DNA of 64,000 bases from Cryobacterium glaciale (GCF_004402535.1 NZ_SOEY01000006.1:1-64000); one strand, 5' to 3'; positions 51,178-64,000 are shown, counted from the stretch's first letter. Program-made: numbers and translations. Notes: generated from the sequence alone by a model not told the origin.

Positions 51178-51854
51178 GCGTTCGTCCTGACGGTCTCGAG
51201 GCGGGCGGGGGGTTTCGCGGCCGGATTCAGGCCCGGCGTGCGTCGGAACGCTTCGGTGATGGGGTTGATCAACTCGCCGGGATCGACGGCCCGCCCGAGC
51301 ACGCGTGACATCGTGGTCACCCCGGCATCGCGGATTCCGCAGGCGATGATGCGGGAGTACGGCTCGAGCGAGTTGCTGCAGTTGAGGGCGAAACCGTGCA
51401 TGGTCACGCCCTGGGCGACCCGAATGCCGATGGCGGCGATCTTGTCTTCGTGTCCGGCCTCCCCGACCCACACCCCGGAGCGTCCGGGCACCCGAACGGC
51501 ATCGATGCCAAATTCGATCAGGACCTCGATCAGGATGCCTTCGAGGGATCGAACGTAGCCGACGACGTCGACGGGTTCCTGCAGGTGCAGGATGGGGTAG
51601 CCGACCAATTGCCCGGGGCCGTGCCAGGTGATTTTCCCACCTCGGTCGACGTCGATGACCGGCGTGTCATCAATCGGGCGTTCCTCGGGCAGGGTGCGTT
51701 TTCCGGCGGTATACACGGCCGGATGCTCCAGCAGGAGGACGGTGTCCGGGCGCTCTCTGGCGACGACGGAACGATGGACTGCGCGTTGGAGCTCAAGGCC
51801 CTCAACATACGGCACGGAGTTGGCGCTTAGCCCCGCGACGACAAAGTCGAGCAT
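51174..51854 (-). CDS. lipB: Octanoyltransferase
   Basis: Moves octanoate from ACP to lipoyl domains. The 226-residue protein has [18 protein letters not shown] and the Cys nucleophile region [20 protein letters not shown] with the catalytic Lys in [11 protein letters not shown]. It is the first gene of lipB-lipA-DUF4191. Confidence 0.95.
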   Translation of the reverse strand: MLDFVVAGLSANSVPYVEGLELQRAVHRSVVARERPDTVLLLEHPAVYTAGKRTLPEERPIDDTPVIDVDRGGKITWHGPGQLVGYPILHLQEPVDVVGYVRSLEGILIEVLIEFGIDAVRVPGRSGVWVGEAGHEDKIAAIGIRVAQGVTMHGFALNCSNSLEPYSRIIACGIRDAGVTTMSRVLGRAVDPGELINPITEAFRRTPGLNPAAKPPARLETVRTNA

Positions 51855-52013
51855 CTACCCAGTCTAGGGGCAGACTTGGCCGGAGGGGCACTGTCAGCGC
51901 GGGCCGGCCGCTGGCGGATGCCGCGACTCCTCCACCGCGGAGCGCGCCGCTTGTTCTGCACGAATGCGGGGTGCACGAGCCAGTTGGGGAGGGCCCTGCC
52001 CGATCATGGTCGT

Positions 52014-53975
52014 GTGAAACGACGCGCTGAACAGCCAGTGGCCTCGGTCGACGATACGGCCTGGCTTCGTCCCCGCCGCGGCCAGTACACCCCACCCCCG
52101 GCGGACTCTGAGCGCACCACTCCGGCCACGATACAGACTGAAGCGGTCGTCGCCGGACATCGGGTGATTCGCTTGCTCGGCAGCGGGGATAGAGCCACGG
52201 TTTACCTGGGGCATTCCGCAAGCGGAAACGCGGTCGCGCTGAAAATCTTTCGTGCCGACACCGCGGCAGCGAGCATTGAGCTCGACATCGCCGTGCTCAC
52301 GTCGCCGGCAGCTCCCGGGCTCGTGCACTTGCTCGACGTCGCACAGCTCGGTGATGGTCGAATCTGTCTGGTCCTGGAACGACTCGCCGGGGGATCCCTG
52401 GCCAGGTACCTCGTCGACACCCCGCGGCTGTCACCCGGGGAGGTCGTGACAGTTCTGGCACCGGTCACCGTGGCGCTGAGGTCCATGCACGCGGCCGGGT
52501 TCGCGCACGGCGGCATGAGCCAGGCCACCATCCTGCTCGATGCGAATGGTCGCGCAGTGCTGACCGGTTTCGGTGCAGTCTCGCAGCTCGGCGACCCTCC
52601 GGGGGAGCGGATGCGGCTGCTCCGGGCCGACTACGAACGCCTGGGCCTCGTCATGGAAAGCCTCTGGGACGCCCTCGATGCGGCGGATTCGTACCGCGCC
52701 AGCGGGGCCGCGCTCCTGCGCCGATTCCGGGCCGCCGTGAACCCTCTCGAGATTCCGACCAGGGCCGGGCGAGCCAGCAACGGGGCGCCCCTGGCCTCGA
52801 TCCTGGAAACACTCGAGCACGATGTTTTCGATTGGGCTGACGCCGAACCGCTTCGAGGCTTTCCTCTGGCGACCGGCGCGAACGCGCTCGTCCTCACCGC
52901 ACCCTCGCGGGACACGGGTTCCCGGCTCGTTGACAGTGTCCGGCTCCGGGTTTCTGGGCTCGGGAACTCTCCGCTCTGGTCGGGCCGGGTCGACCAGATG
53001 GTGATTGACGAAGAACCGGAATTCGCTGCCGATCCCACCGACGATCGCGGCGATTTCGACGAAGGAATCGGAGCCGACACCGATGTCGATACTGGTTTCA
53101 CGAACGGTTTCAGAATCGAGATCGAGAACGAGAACGAGAGCGAGAGCGACAGTGGGCGGCCGCGAGCTCGTGGCGGACGCCTTGCGGGGGCCCTCCGCCC
53201 GGTCCCCGGGCGCCGCGGGGACACCCTGCGGACGCTGCAGCCGAAGGCGCGGCTCGATCAGGCACTCGGAACCACGGTGAACTCGATGGTCGGGTTGGTG
53301 GTTGCCGCGGTGGTCGACTCGCATCCGCTCACAGCGGCCGGACACGCGCTGCGCAAACGAGTGCACGGGCACCGGCGCCCGTTGCTGGTGGCGGCGCTCG
53401 GCGGCGCCGGCATGCTCGTGCTCGTCTTGACTCTGTTCCCGGTATCCGGGCGTGCCGGTGATTCCGGGCCGGTCCGCACTGAAGGTGCAGGCGGCTCGGT
53501 CGGCGCCGATGCGATACCGATAGCACCCGAACCAGCCGATGCAGCAGCGGATGGCGCGGGCGCGGCCGGCACCACTGCAGCCCCAGGCGACCGGCCATCC
53601 AGCGTTGATCGCTCTGCCGACGAGAACCAGACGGCGATAGCGGGCGATGACCCGGTGGCGGCGGTCGTGGCGCTGCTGGCCCGCCGGGCATCCTGTCTGG
53701 CGGCCGCGTCCCTGGTCTGTCTGGTCGACGTGGATCAGACCGGTTCGTCCCTGCTGGCGCTCGACAGCTACGACGCGCGCGACCGCCAGCAGGGCGGATC
53801 CGGCGGGGACCTGGCTGACTACGTGATCTTTGTGCCGTCGCTTGCGGAACGAATCGGCGACCTGGCCGTCGTCGCCTTGACCCCGCCGCCAGGGGAAGAA
53901 AAAAGCCAGCCGGCCTCGGTCCTTGTGGTCAAGGGCGAGGGCGGCTGGCGTCTTCGTGAGATTTTCGATTACTGA
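52014..53975 (+). CDS. Membrane pseudokinase (Ser/Thr kinase-like)
   Basis: A protein of about 653 residues. Residues 48-250 have a protein-kinase fold: glycine loop LLGSGDRATVYLG and VALKIF with the ATP-binding Lys (about 77). The catalytic loop reads HGGMSQATILLD instead of HRDxxxxN, and DFG is replaced by TGFG, so the catalytic Asp, the metal Asn and the metal Asp are all missing. An acidic linker, one TM helix (about 458-476) and an outer domain follow. It probably binds nucleotide or partner proteins rather than phosphorylating. The GTG at 52014 is the likely start. Confidence 0.8.
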   Translation: MKRRAEQPVASVDDTAWLRPRRGQYTPPPADSERTTPATIQTEAVVAGHRVIRLLGSGDRATVYLGHSASGNAVALKIFRADTAAASIELDIAVLTSPAAPGLVHLLDVAQLGDGRICLVLERLAGGSLARYLVDTPRLSPGEVVTVLAPVTVALRSMHAAGFAHGGMSQATILLDANGRAVLTGFGAVSQLGDPPGERMRLLRADYERLGLVMESLWDALDAADSYRASGAALLRRFRAAVNPLEIPTRAGRASNGAPLASILETLEHDVFDWADAEPLRGFPLATGANALVLTAPSRDTGSRLVDSVRLRVSGLGNSPLWSGRVDQMVIDEEPEFAADPTDDRGDFDEGIGADTDVDTGFTNGFRIEIENENESESDSGRPRARGGRLAGALRPVPGRRGDTLRTLQPKARLDQALGTTVNSMVGLVVAAVVDSHPLTAAGHALRKRVHGHRRPLLVAALGGAGMLVLVLTLFPVSGRAGDSGPVRTEGAGGSVGADAIPIAPEPADAAADGAGAAGTTAAPGDRPSSVDRSADENQTAIAGDDPVAAVVALLARRASCLAAASLVCLVDVDQTGSSLLALDSYDARDRQQGGSGGDLADYVIFVPSLAERIGDLAVVALTPPPGEEKSQPASVLVVKGEGGWRLREIFDY

Positions 53976-54001
53976 ATCAGCCAGCCGAACGTTCGGGCCG
54001 G

Positions 54002-55405
54002 TCAGATGCCGAGGTTGGCCTCGAACGCACCGGCCTCGAGCCGTGCCTTCATCGTGGTGAGGAAGCGGGCTGCATCCGCACCGTCGATGATGCGGTGATC
54101 GTAGGACAGCGCGAGATACACACTGGACCGGATCGCGATTGAGTCGAGGCCGTCGTTGGTAACGACGAGCGGCTTCTTGTAGACGATGCCGGTGCCGAGA
54201 ATGGCGCTCTGCGGCAGGAAGACGACGGGCGTGTCGAACAGGGCGCCGCGCGAACCGGTGTTGGTCAGCGTGAACGTTCCGCCACTGAGTTCGTCGGGCT
54301 TGAGCTTGTTGTCCCGGGTGCGAGCGGCGAGGTCGGCGATCTGGGCGGCGAAACCGGCCAGATCGAGCTCCCCGGCGTTGCGCACGACCGGGGTCAGCAG
54401 TCCGCGCTCGGTGTCGACAGCGATGCTGATGTTCTCCTGGGCCGGGTACACAATCGTGTCGCCCTCGATGGTGGCATTCACGATCGGGATGGCACGAAGT
54501 GCCTCGGCGGCAGCGAGAGCGAAGAACGGCAGGAAGGAAAGCTTGTTGCCGGTCTTCTCGGAAAATGCGCCCTTGACCCGGTCACGCAGCATCGCGACGC
54601 GGGTCACATCGACCTCGACCACGGTGGTGAGCTGAGCGGATGACTGCATCGAGATGACAGCACGCTCGGCGACGACCTTGCGCAGGCGCGACATGGGCTG
54701 GGTGGTGCCGCGCAACGGCGATACCTCGACCACGGGGGCAGCCGCGGACGCGCCGACAGACGTGGCGGCCTGCACGATGTCTTCCTTGCGGATTCGTCCG
54801 CCCACTCCGGTGCCGCTGATCGTCGACAGGTCGACGCCGGCTTCGTTGGCGAGCTTGCGCACGATCGGGGTGACGTAACCACTGGTTCCCGCATGGGAGC
54901 CACGAGCTGCGGGGGCGGCGGCAGCCGGTGCCGGAGCAGCGACGGGCGCGACGGCAGCGGGGGCGGGGGCGGCCGGTGCCAGAGCAGCGACGGGCGCCGC
55001 GACGGGCTCAGGTGCTGCCACCGGTGCCGGAGCAGCGACGGGCGCCGCGACGGGCTCAGGTGCCGCCACCGGTGCCGCGACGGGCTCAGGTGCCGCCACC
55101 GGTTCGGGCGCCTCAGCTGCGGGTGCCTCAGCTGCGGGTGCCTCAGTTGCGGGTGCGGCAGCGCCGGATCCATCACCAATGGTGACGAGCGGGGTGCCGA
55201 CCTCGACGGTCTCGTCTTCCTGCACCAGGATGGCTTCAATGATGCCGGCGACCGGGGACGGGATTTCCGTGTCCACCTTGTCGGTCGATACCTCGAGCAA
55301 CGGCTCGTCGACCTCCACGCGGTCGCCCACGTTCTTGAGCCAGCGGGTGACCGTGCCCTCTGTGACACTCTCTCCGAGTGCCGGGAGGCTGACGGATTCG
55401 CTCAT
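54002..55405 (-). CDS. sucB: 2-oxo acid dehydrogenase E2 (lipoyl acyltransferase)
   Basis: A 467-residue E2: one lipoyl domain ([13 protein letters not shown], Lys 43), an Ala/Pro-rich linker (about 82-165) with repeated [10 protein letters not shown] units, an E3/E1-binding domain ([15 protein letters not shown]), and a catalytic acyltransferase domain ending with the HRIIDG motif (His near 437). In this group it serves both pyruvate and 2-oxoglutarate complexes, as aceE is present and no second E2 is seen. It precedes lpdA's product in function, and lpdA lies just upstream on the same strand. Confidence 0.93.
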   Translation of the reverse strand: MSESVSLPALGESVTEGTVTRWLKNVGDRVEVDEPLLEVSTDKVDTEIPSPVAGIIEAILVQEDETVEVGTPLVTIGDGSGAAAPATEAPAAEAPAAEAPEPVAAPEPVAAPVAAPEPVAAPVAAPAPVAAPEPVAAPVAALAPAAPAPAAVAPVAAPAPAAAAPAARGSHAGTSGYVTPIVRKLANEAGVDLSTISGTGVGGRIRKEDIVQAATSVGASAAAPVVEVSPLRGTTQPMSRLRKVVAERAVISMQSSAQLTTVVEVDVTRVAMLRDRVKGAFSEKTGNKLSFLPFFALAAAEALRAIPIVNATIEGDTIVYPAQENISIAVDTERGLLTPVVRNAGELDLAGFAAQIADLAARTRDNKLKPDELSGGTFTLTNTGSRGALFDTPVVFLPQSAILGTGIVYKKPLVVTNDGLDSIAIRSSVYLALSYDHRIIDGADAARFLTTMKARLEAGAFEANLGI

Positions 55406-55467
55406 GCGTATGTCTCCTTCAAAACCGTTTGCTTGTCTAAAAATTGGATGAAAATGGTGGGATCCGC

Positions 55468-56841
55468 CTACATCGCGTGAAGCGGTTTACCGGCGAGGGC
55501 CAGAAAGGCCTCACCCATCGCTTCATTCTGCGTCGGGTGGGCGTGCAGGAACGGAGCGATGTCCTCCGGGTACGCTTCCCAGTTCACCACGAGCTGGCCT
55601 TCGCCGATGAGCTCGCCGACGCGAGCGCCGATCATGTGGATGCCCACGATGGGGCCGTCCTTGACCCGCACGAGCTTGACCGAACCGGCGGTGCCGAGAA
55701 TGGAGCTCTTGCCGTTTCCGCCGAGGTTGTACTCGTAGGTGGAAATCTGGTCGGCACCGAACTTGTCGGCGGCCTTGGCTTCGCTGTAACCGACGGAAGC
55801 GACTTCGGGGTCACAGTAGGTGACCTTGGGGATGTTCACGTCCTCGACGATGATCGGGTTCAGCCCGGCGATTTCTTCGGCGACGAAGATGCCCTGCTGA
55901 AAACCGCGGTGCGCGAGCTGCAGTCCGGGAACGATGTCGCCCACGGCGTAGACACCGGGGATATTCGTGGCCAGGCGCTCGTCGGTGATGACGAACCCGC
56001 GGTCCATGGTGACTCCGACCTCGTCGAAGCCGAGACCGGCCGTGACCGGGCCGCGGCCGACGGCCACGAGCAGGAGATCGGCCTCAACGGTCGCACCGTT
56101 CTCAAGGGTGACGACAACGCCAGTGTCGGACTGCGTGACACTCTGAAAGCGGATGCCGAGGGAATACTCGATACCGCGCTTGCGGAACGCGCGCTCGAGC
56201 TGCTTGGAAATCGACTCTTCCTCGTTGGGCACGAGGTGCGGCAGGGCTTCAATGATCGTGACGTCGGCGCCGAAGGACTTCCAGACGCTCGCGAACTCGA
56301 CGCCGATGACTCCGCCGCCGAGCACGGCGACCTTCTTCGGAACGTAGTCCAGGGCGAGTGCGGTCTCGCTCGTGATGACGCGGCCGCCGATCTCGAGCCC
56401 GGGCAGCGAGCGAGAGTAGGAACCCGTGGCCAGGATCACGTTCTTGCCGACGATCAGGTCGTCGCCGACCTGAACGGAAGTGGGGGAGACCAGGTGGCCT
56501 TCACCCGTGATCACGGTGATACCGCGAGCCTTGATCAGACCCTGCAGTCCCTTGTACTTGCTCGCCACGATTCCCTCGCGGAACGCGGTGACGGCAGCGA
56601 TGTCGATGCCCTCGAACGCCGTCTTGACGCCGTATTTGGCGGCTTCCCGGCTGACGTCGGCGACCTCGGCCGAGTGCAGGAGGGCCTTGGTCGGGATACA
56701 ACCGACGTGCAGGCAGGTGCCGCCGAGTTTGCCCTTCTCGATCAGGCCAACGGTGAATCCCAGCTGCACGGCCCGCAGCGCTGCTGCGTATCCACCGCTT
56801 CCGCCACCGAGAACGACAATGTCAAAATTCTGTTCCGACAC
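55468..56841 (-). CDS. lpdA: Dihydrolipoyl dehydrogenase
   Basis: E3 of the 2-oxo acid dehydrogenase complexes, a flavoprotein reoxidising lipoyl groups with NAD. The 457-residue protein has the FAD site [13 protein letters not shown], the redox disulfide [13 protein letters not shown] (Cys 43 and 48), the NAD site [14 protein letters not shown] and the C-terminal [14 protein letters not shown] with the catalytic His. It starts 62 bases before the E2 gene, which is likely in the same transcript. Confidence 0.96.
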   Translation of the reverse strand: MSEQNFDIVVLGGGSGGYAAALRAVQLGFTVGLIEKGKLGGTCLHVGCIPTKALLHSAEVADVSREAAKYGVKTAFEGIDIAAVTAFREGIVASKYKGLQGLIKARGITVITGEGHLVSPTSVQVGDDLIVGKNVILATGSYSRSLPGLEIGGRVITSETALALDYVPKKVAVLGGGVIGVEFASVWKSFGADVTIIEALPHLVPNEEESISKQLERAFRKRGIEYSLGIRFQSVTQSDTGVVVTLENGATVEADLLLVAVGRGPVTAGLGFDEVGVTMDRGFVITDERLATNIPGVYAVGDIVPGLQLAHRGFQQGIFVAEEIAGLNPIIVEDVNIPKVTYCDPEVASVGYSEAKAADKFGADQISTYEYNLGGNGKSSILGTAGSVKLVRVKDGPIVGIHMIGARVGELIGEGQLVVNWEAYPEDIAPFLHAHPTQNEAMGEAFLALAGKPLHAM

Positions 56842-56940
56842 TCAGCTACTCCCTCGCGCATTACGCTCTGTCACGACGACCGACAGATTGTGCTGATCGG
56901 CCGCGTGGTTTGACAAGCTTTTCTTGCCCCTACGACTGTA

Positions 56941-58434
<1,494 letters not shown>

Positions 58435-58559
58435 ACATCGATGGTAGCCGCGGCCGTTGTTGCCGGTTCGCTGCAGGTCGCTCGCCGTGTTCGCTCTGGG
58501 CGCGATGGTGAAAGGCCGTAAACACAACACGAATGAGGCCTCCGGATTAGAGTTAAGGA

Positions 58560-59483
58560 ATGTCAGACCCCGAGGAGCTCTACGAACTCACCGCTGACGC
58601 CGATGGCGTCCCGCAAGGGTTACATCTGGTCATGGGACTGACCGGCTTCGCGGATGCCGGCGGTGCGGTCGCGCAGTTCACCGACTACCTCCTGACCACG
58701 CTGGATCACACCGTGGTGGCGTCCTTCGACACCGACACCCTGCTCGACTATCGAGCCAGGCGCCCGATCATCTACTTCGATCAGGACCACCTCACCAACT
58801 ACCAGCCGCCGTCGCTGCGACTGTATCTGGCCCGCGATGAGATCGGGCAGCCCTTCCTGTTCCTGACCGGCTTCGAGCCGGACTTCCGCTGGGAGCAGTT
58901 CACCGCGGCCATGCTGCGGCTCGTCGACAGATTCACCGTCGCCTCGACCACCTGGGTGCACGCCATTCCCATGCCAGTGCCGCACACTCGTCCGGTCGGT
59001 GTGACGGTCAGCGGCAATCGTTCCGATCTCATCGAGAACCGATCGGTGTGGCGGCCGCACACGCAGGTGGCCGCCAATGTGCTGCACCTGCTGGAATATC
59101 GCCTGCAGGAGCGAGGAGCGTCGACGGTCGGATACGTTTTGCTCATTCCGCACTACCTGGGCGACACCGAGTTTCCCGCAGCAGCACTGAGCGCCCTCGA
59201 GAGCACGAGCGCGTCCACGGGTTTGATCTTTCCGACTGATCGCCTGCGGGAGGCTAATCGCGAATTCGTCGCGCGCATCGACGATCAGGTTCAGAGCAAC
59301 CCCGAACTGGCCAAGCTCGTCGGCACCCTGGAACAACGCTACGACGCCTATATGGAAGGCAGCCCCCTGCGGTCGCCCCTCACCGACGAAGCCGGTGAAC
59401 TGCCATCGGCTGATGAAATCGCCGCGGAACTCGAGAATTTTCTGGCCCTGCGCCGGAGTCGGGACGATGGGGCTGCAAGCTGA
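58560..59483 (+). CDS. PAC2 family protein
   Basis: A 307-residue protein matching PAC2 (proteasome assembly chaperone 2-like) of actinobacteria: LVMGLTGFADAGGAV and VLLIPHYLGDTEFPAAALSAL. Archaeal and eukaryotic PAC2 proteins help proteasome assembly; the bacterial role is not established. ATG start with AAGGA upstream. Confidence 0.88.
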   Translation: MSDPEELYELTADADGVPQGLHLVMGLTGFADAGGAVAQFTDYLLTTLDHTVVASFDTDTLLDYRARRPIIYFDQDHLTNYQPPSLRLYLARDEIGQPFLFLTGFEPDFRWEQFTAAMLRLVDRFTVASTTWVHAIPMPVPHTRPVGVTVSGNRSDLIENRSVWRPHTQVAANVLHLLEYRLQERGASTVGYVLLIPHYLGDTEFPAAALSALESTSASTGLIFPTDRLREANREFVARIDDQVQSNPELAKLVGTLEQRYDAYMEGSPLRSPLTDEAGELPSADEIAAELENFLALRRSRDDGAAS

Positions 59484-59562
59484 GCCCTGCTAGCGACACC
59501 GGGACGATGCCGGCGCGTGCGACCTGATTCGTCGGTCCGGCGAACGCGATAGGTTTGATCGA

Positions 59563-60891
59563 GTGAACTCTCGTCGATCCACCCTGATCTTTATCATCGG
59601 GTCGTTCGCGTACCTGTCCGCTGTTTTGCAGCGCACCTCGATGGGGATTGCCGGGGTGGCCGCCACGGAGAAGTTCGGCGGCTCAGCCGCCATCCTGTCG
59701 AGCCTGGCCGTCGTTCAGCTCATCGTGTACGCCGCCGCGCAGATTCCGGTCGGGGTATTGATCGACCGGTACGGACCGCGGGTGCTCATGATCACCGGCA
59801 CGGCGCTCATGGTGACCGGCCAGATCACCCTGGCCCTGGCGCCGGATATCAGCGTCGCGGTCGTCGGCCGTATTCTCGTCGGCGCGGGCGATGCCACCAT
59901 CTTCATCTCGATGATTCGCCTGATCAGCTCATGGTTCAGTGGACGCATCGTTCCCCTGTTGTCGCAGTGGATGGGCAATATCGGCCAACTCGGTCAGGTC
60001 CTCTCTGCGGTTCCCCTGGCCTGGCTGCTGCACGCGAGCGGCTGGACCCCGGCTTTTCTCTCCGCGGCCTCCGTGGCCGTGATCGCCCTGATCGTCGTCA
60101 TCATTTTCGTGCGGGACCGCCCCAGGGATGTCACCGAGCACGTGCGTGCCAACAGCCTCGGCATCGCACTGATGCAGTTGCGGCACAGTTTTCGGCGCCC
60201 GGGCACCCAACTCGGCTTCTGGTCCCACTATGTGACCCAGTCGTCCGGTACCGTGTTCAGCCTGCTCTGGGGCTATCCGTTCATGGTCTTCGGTCTCGGC
60301 TACGAACCGGCATTCGCCGCCGGGATGCTCACCGTTCTGGTCGGGGCGGGTCTCGTGTTCGGCCCGATCCTCGGCCTGCTGACGGCGCGCCACCCACTGC
60401 GCCGGAGCAACATCGTGCTTGGCATCGTGACAGCCATCGGTACCGCCTGGGCGATCGTGCTGCTCTGGCCCGGGGTTCCGCCACTCTGGACGATCGTCTT
60501 GTTGTTGGTGGTGCTCGGCATCGGCGGGCCCGGATCTCTCATCGGATTTGACTTCGCGCGCACCTTCAACCCGCAACGCAGCCTGGGCTCGGCCAACGGC
60601 GTCGTCAACGTCGGCGGCTTCACCGCGAGCTTCGTCATGATGTATCTGGTCGGGTTACTGCTCGACCTGCAAAACGGATGGCGCGTCGCCGGGGGAGCGT
60701 CGAGCGACCTGTACGCGCTCGACGCGTTCCGGGTGGCCTTCTCGGTGCAATACATCATTGTGGGAATCGGCGTCGGCTTTCTGGTGCATGCCCGGCGGCG
60801 AACGCGGCGTCAGCTCTCCCGCGACGAGGGAATAGAAGTGGCCCCGATCTGGGTTGCATTATCACGCGCCCGGAAACGGCGTAACAGATGA
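59563..60891 (+). CDS. MFS transporter
   Basis: A 442-residue, 12-TM major facilitator protein with the loop RYGPRVLMITG and a long C-terminal basic tail. The N-terminus resembles the nitrate/oxalate-type (sugar-phosphate-like) MFS groups, but the substrate cannot be told. GTG start. Confidence 0.85.
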   Translation: MNSRRSTLIFIIGSFAYLSAVLQRTSMGIAGVAATEKFGGSAAILSSLAVVQLIVYAAAQIPVGVLIDRYGPRVLMITGTALMVTGQITLALAPDISVAVVGRILVGAGDATIFISMIRLISSWFSGRIVPLLSQWMGNIGQLGQVLSAVPLAWLLHASGWTPAFLSAASVAVIALIVVIIFVRDRPRDVTEHVRANSLGIALMQLRHSFRRPGTQLGFWSHYVTQSSGTVFSLLWGYPFMVFGLGYEPAFAAGMLTVLVGAGLVFGPILGLLTARHPLRRSNIVLGIVTAIGTAWAIVLLWPGVPPLWTIVLLLVVLGIGGPGSLIGFDFARTFNPQRSLGSANGVVNVGGFTASFVMMYLVGLLLDLQNGWRVAGGASSDLYALDAFRVAFSVQYIIVGIGVGFLVHARRRTRRQLSRDEGIEVAPIWVALSRARKRRNR

Positions 60892-61091
60892 TCGTAGTAC
60901 GCGACGTGGCTTGTCGTCCAGACAAACCGTGCAATAATTATTTCTAGGACCCGTTCTGGTCCGGGGCACACTGATTTCTTTTCGGTGTGGGCATCCCGGG
61001 ACTTGACATGGGTCCAAGTTCTGCCCAAAAACGCTTCTGGCTCCTTCCCGGCTTCCAGAAGCAGGTAAGACTCCGCATGAGAGGTGTTCGA

Positions 61092-62372
<1,281 letters not shown>

Positions 62373-62406
62373 ACGTGACAGTGACAGGGTTCGCCCGGTT
62401 CGTGAC

Positions 62407-63690
62407 GTGCAGTTCGTGAGTTCCCTTCGGTACGCTCCCGCGATTCTCGTCGGTCGAGCCGTTCGAGTGTTGGCACGGTGGCGTAAACCGGGCGGCGGCT
62501 CCGCCATACCCGGGGTCGTCGTCAATCGCATCGCCCCTGGCTTTCTCGCCACGACCCTCAACGGGTTTCCACTGGGGCTCGTGATCGTCACGGGATCAAG
62601 CGGCAAGTCGACCACGACGAAGATGCTCGTCGCCGTTCTGCGTGCCCACGGCCTGTCCGTGTTCACCAACCAGTCGACGGCGAACATCAGTCAGGGCCTG
62701 ACGAGCGCTCTCCTGGAGCGGGTCGGCCTGTCCGGGCAGATCGCCGGCGACGTCGCCGTGCTCGAAATGGACGAAGGCCACGGCGCGTTGATCGCCGAGT
62801 CGCTTACTCCGCGCGTCGTCGCCCTCACCAACGTCATGGTCGACCAGATCGACCGGTTCCACGACTCCGAAATGGTCGCCGTCCTGCTCGCTAAAATCGC
62901 CGCGCGCGCCACGGAGACGGTCGTGCTCAACGCTGATGACCGTTACCTCGCCGACCTCGGCTCCAGCCTTGACGCCACCGTGCGGGTCGCCCGCTACGGG
63001 GTGACCGCCGAGGTGCTGGGCCAGTATCCCCGCGGACTCGGCTACGCCGACACCGCAGCGAGTCGGCTGTCGGCCGGCACCGGCCTCCAGCTCACCCGCG
63101 CGGTCGGTCGTGACGCCGACGTTCAGTTCCCCACGGGCGGCCACAGCATCCGTCTGCCGGCGCGCGGCATCCACTATGCCGTCGATGCTGTGACCGCGTT
63201 GAGCACGGCCCAGGCAACTCTCGGCGAACGCTTCGATCCCACCATCGCCTGTACTGCGCTGTCGGCCATGCCGGCCGTTTTCGGTCGCGGCGAGGTTGTC
63301 ACCGTTGGCGGCAAGACCATCGAGTTCGTTCTCGTGCAAAACCCGTCGAGCTTTCAACTGAACGTCGACAGTCTCGAGGCCGGGACCGAGCAGATTCTCG
63401 TGATCATCGGATCCGACGTACGTGACCCGTCCTATTTTTGGCCGGTGGACACCTCGGGCCTCAGCCACGTGCTCATCGCTTCGGGGCTCAAGGCACACGA
63501 CATCGCCCTGCAGCTGGCCTACGACAATGTCGCGGTGGACCGGGTCGAACCCGATGTCCCGACCGCACTCGATGCGTTCCTGGCACTGCCCGATCCCGCG
63601 TCCGGGGTGAAAACCATTATCTTCTCCGCCGACGGCATGCGGCGCACCCGCGCGCACCTCGGCCTGGTCTCCAATGCTGAGGAATCGTAA
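62407..63690 (+). CDS. murT: Lipid II isoglutaminyl synthase subunit MurT
   Basis: The Mur-ligase-like subunit that, with GatD, amidates D-isoglutamate in lipid II. A 427-residue protein with the ATP loop VTGSSGKSTTTKML, LEMDEGHGAL and the C-terminal MurT domain. GatD starts right after the stop. The Cys4 zinc ribbon seen in firmicute MurT is absent (the middle region has no Cys). Start is GTG at 62407, or possibly 62416. Confidence 0.9.
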   Translation: MQFVSSLRYAPAILVGRAVRVLARWRKPGGGSAIPGVVVNRIAPGFLATTLNGFPLGLVIVTGSSGKSTTTKMLVAVLRAHGLSVFTNQSTANISQGLTSALLERVGLSGQIAGDVAVLEMDEGHGALIAESLTPRVVALTNVMVDQIDRFHDSEMVAVLLAKIAARATETVVLNADDRYLADLGSSLDATVRVARYGVTAEVLGQYPRGLGYADTAASRLSAGTGLQLTRAVGRDADVQFPTGGHSIRLPARGIHYAVDAVTALSTAQATLGERFDPTIACTALSAMPAVFGRGEVVTVGGKTIEFVLVQNPSSFQLNVDSLEAGTEQILVIIGSDVRDPSYFWPVDTSGLSHVLIASGLKAHDIALQLAYDNVAVDRVEPDVPTALDAFLALPDPASGVKTIIFSADGMRRTRAHLGLVSNAEES

Positions 63691-64000
63691 ATGACCGTCA
63701 CTTCGCTTCAGCGTCCGTTCATTGTCGTTTCGCTGCTGCCGCGCCTGCTCAACACCAACGGTGATGCCGGCAACGCTCGCGTGCTCGCGCAGCGGATTCG
63801 CTGGAGCGGTCACGACGCGCAGGTCGTCGACGTGCACTCCCGCGCTGACCTTCCCGAACACGTCGACGCCGTGTCGATCGGTTCCGGAACGGATGCTGCG
63901 CTCCTGCCTGCCCGAGACGCGCTACGAACTCTGGTTGAGGAACTGCGCGTGTGGTCCAACTCCGGCGTGCCCATCCTGGCCGTCGGTACCGGCTGGGAAT
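63691..64000 (+). CDS. gatD: Lipid II isoglutaminyl synthase subunit GatD (partial)
   Basis: The first 103 residues of a glutamine amidotransferase: SLLPRLLNTNGDAGNARVLA is the typical GatD opening and VPILAVGTGW leads to the nucleophile. The start abuts the murT stop, the expected murT-gatD order. The gene runs past the window end, so the catalytic Cys and His are not seen. Confidence 0.88.
   Translation, partial: MTVTSLQRPFIVVSLLPRLLNTNGDAGNARVLAQRIRWSGHDAQVVDVHSRADLPEHVDAVSIGSGTDAALLPARDALRTLVEELRVWSNSGVPILAVGTGWE

Noticed and set aside
55444..56913. 489-codon open frame opposite lpdA
   Set aside because: Antisense to a complete dihydrolipoyl dehydrogenase with all motifs.
62596..63861. 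421-codon open frame opposite murT
   Set aside because: Antisense to MurT, with a composition typical of mirrored GC-rich coding DNA.

Overview
The window is chromosomal DNA from a high-GC actinobacterium, most likely of the family Microbacteriaceae (a Cryobacterium- or Salinibacterium-like genus). This is inferred from the gene content and order: DUF3145 beside an aceE-fasR-fabDH-acpP-fabF block, glnA2-glnE-glnA1, lipB-lipA next to a DUF4191 gene, a polyphosphate glucokinase, a primary sigma factor with an Ala/Lys-rich N-terminus, and MurT-GatD. GTG and TTG starts are frequent. No sequence search was possible, so the genus is a guess.

Positions 1-13.9 kb form an accessory copper/metal island. 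It holds two DUF6153-DUF305 pairs, one with a truncated DUF305 gene. It also has a local lgt, a small two-TM protein, a broken P1B ATPase, a DUF4395 protein, an ABC ATPase relic and a DUF302 protein. Two TAT-exported multicopper oxidases, a SHOCT protein, a beta-propeller lipoprotein, two M23 endopeptidases, and an MFS transporter paired with an ArsR-type regulator complete it. A 20-bp palindrome with copper-operator geometry sits in front of the SHOCT-oxidase pair. Both DUF6153 genes share an upstream element at almost the same distance from the start.

Positions 13.9-18.75 kb are a gene graveyard: relics of an oligopeptide ABC ATPase, an MFS pump and a rifamycin ADP-ribosyltransferase (arr). 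Then comes an intact-looking helical-repeat protein with a CFI-box C-terminus. After it lie a collapsed nitrate-reductase operon (a NarG piece joined to the NarI C-terminus) and a narK broken by a one-base frameshift.

Positions 18.8-26.8 kb hold a DUF1801-like protein, a CASTOR/POLLUX-type channel, two secreted or lipidated proteins, and a stand-alone family-A exonuclease/polymerase. A perfect 77-bp tandem array (8 full copies and a partial ninth) fills the gap before the polymerase gene; its first copy contains one arm of the preceding gene's terminator.

From 26.3 kb onward the window is housekeeping DNA. It contains fatty acid synthesis coupled to pyruvate dehydrogenase, a peroxiredoxin, tRNA-Val(UAC), two GAF-ANTAR regulators, a Nif3/zinc-ribbon pair, RNase P RNA, ppgK, map and panB. 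Next come the glutamine synthetase/adenylyltransferase cluster, lipoate synthesis (lipA, lipB), a membrane pseudokinase, the 2-oxo acid dehydrogenase E2 and E3 subunits, leucyl aminopeptidase, a PAC2 protein, an MFS transporter, the primary sigma factor, and murT followed by the start of gatD. Strong inverted-repeat terminators separate several converging units.
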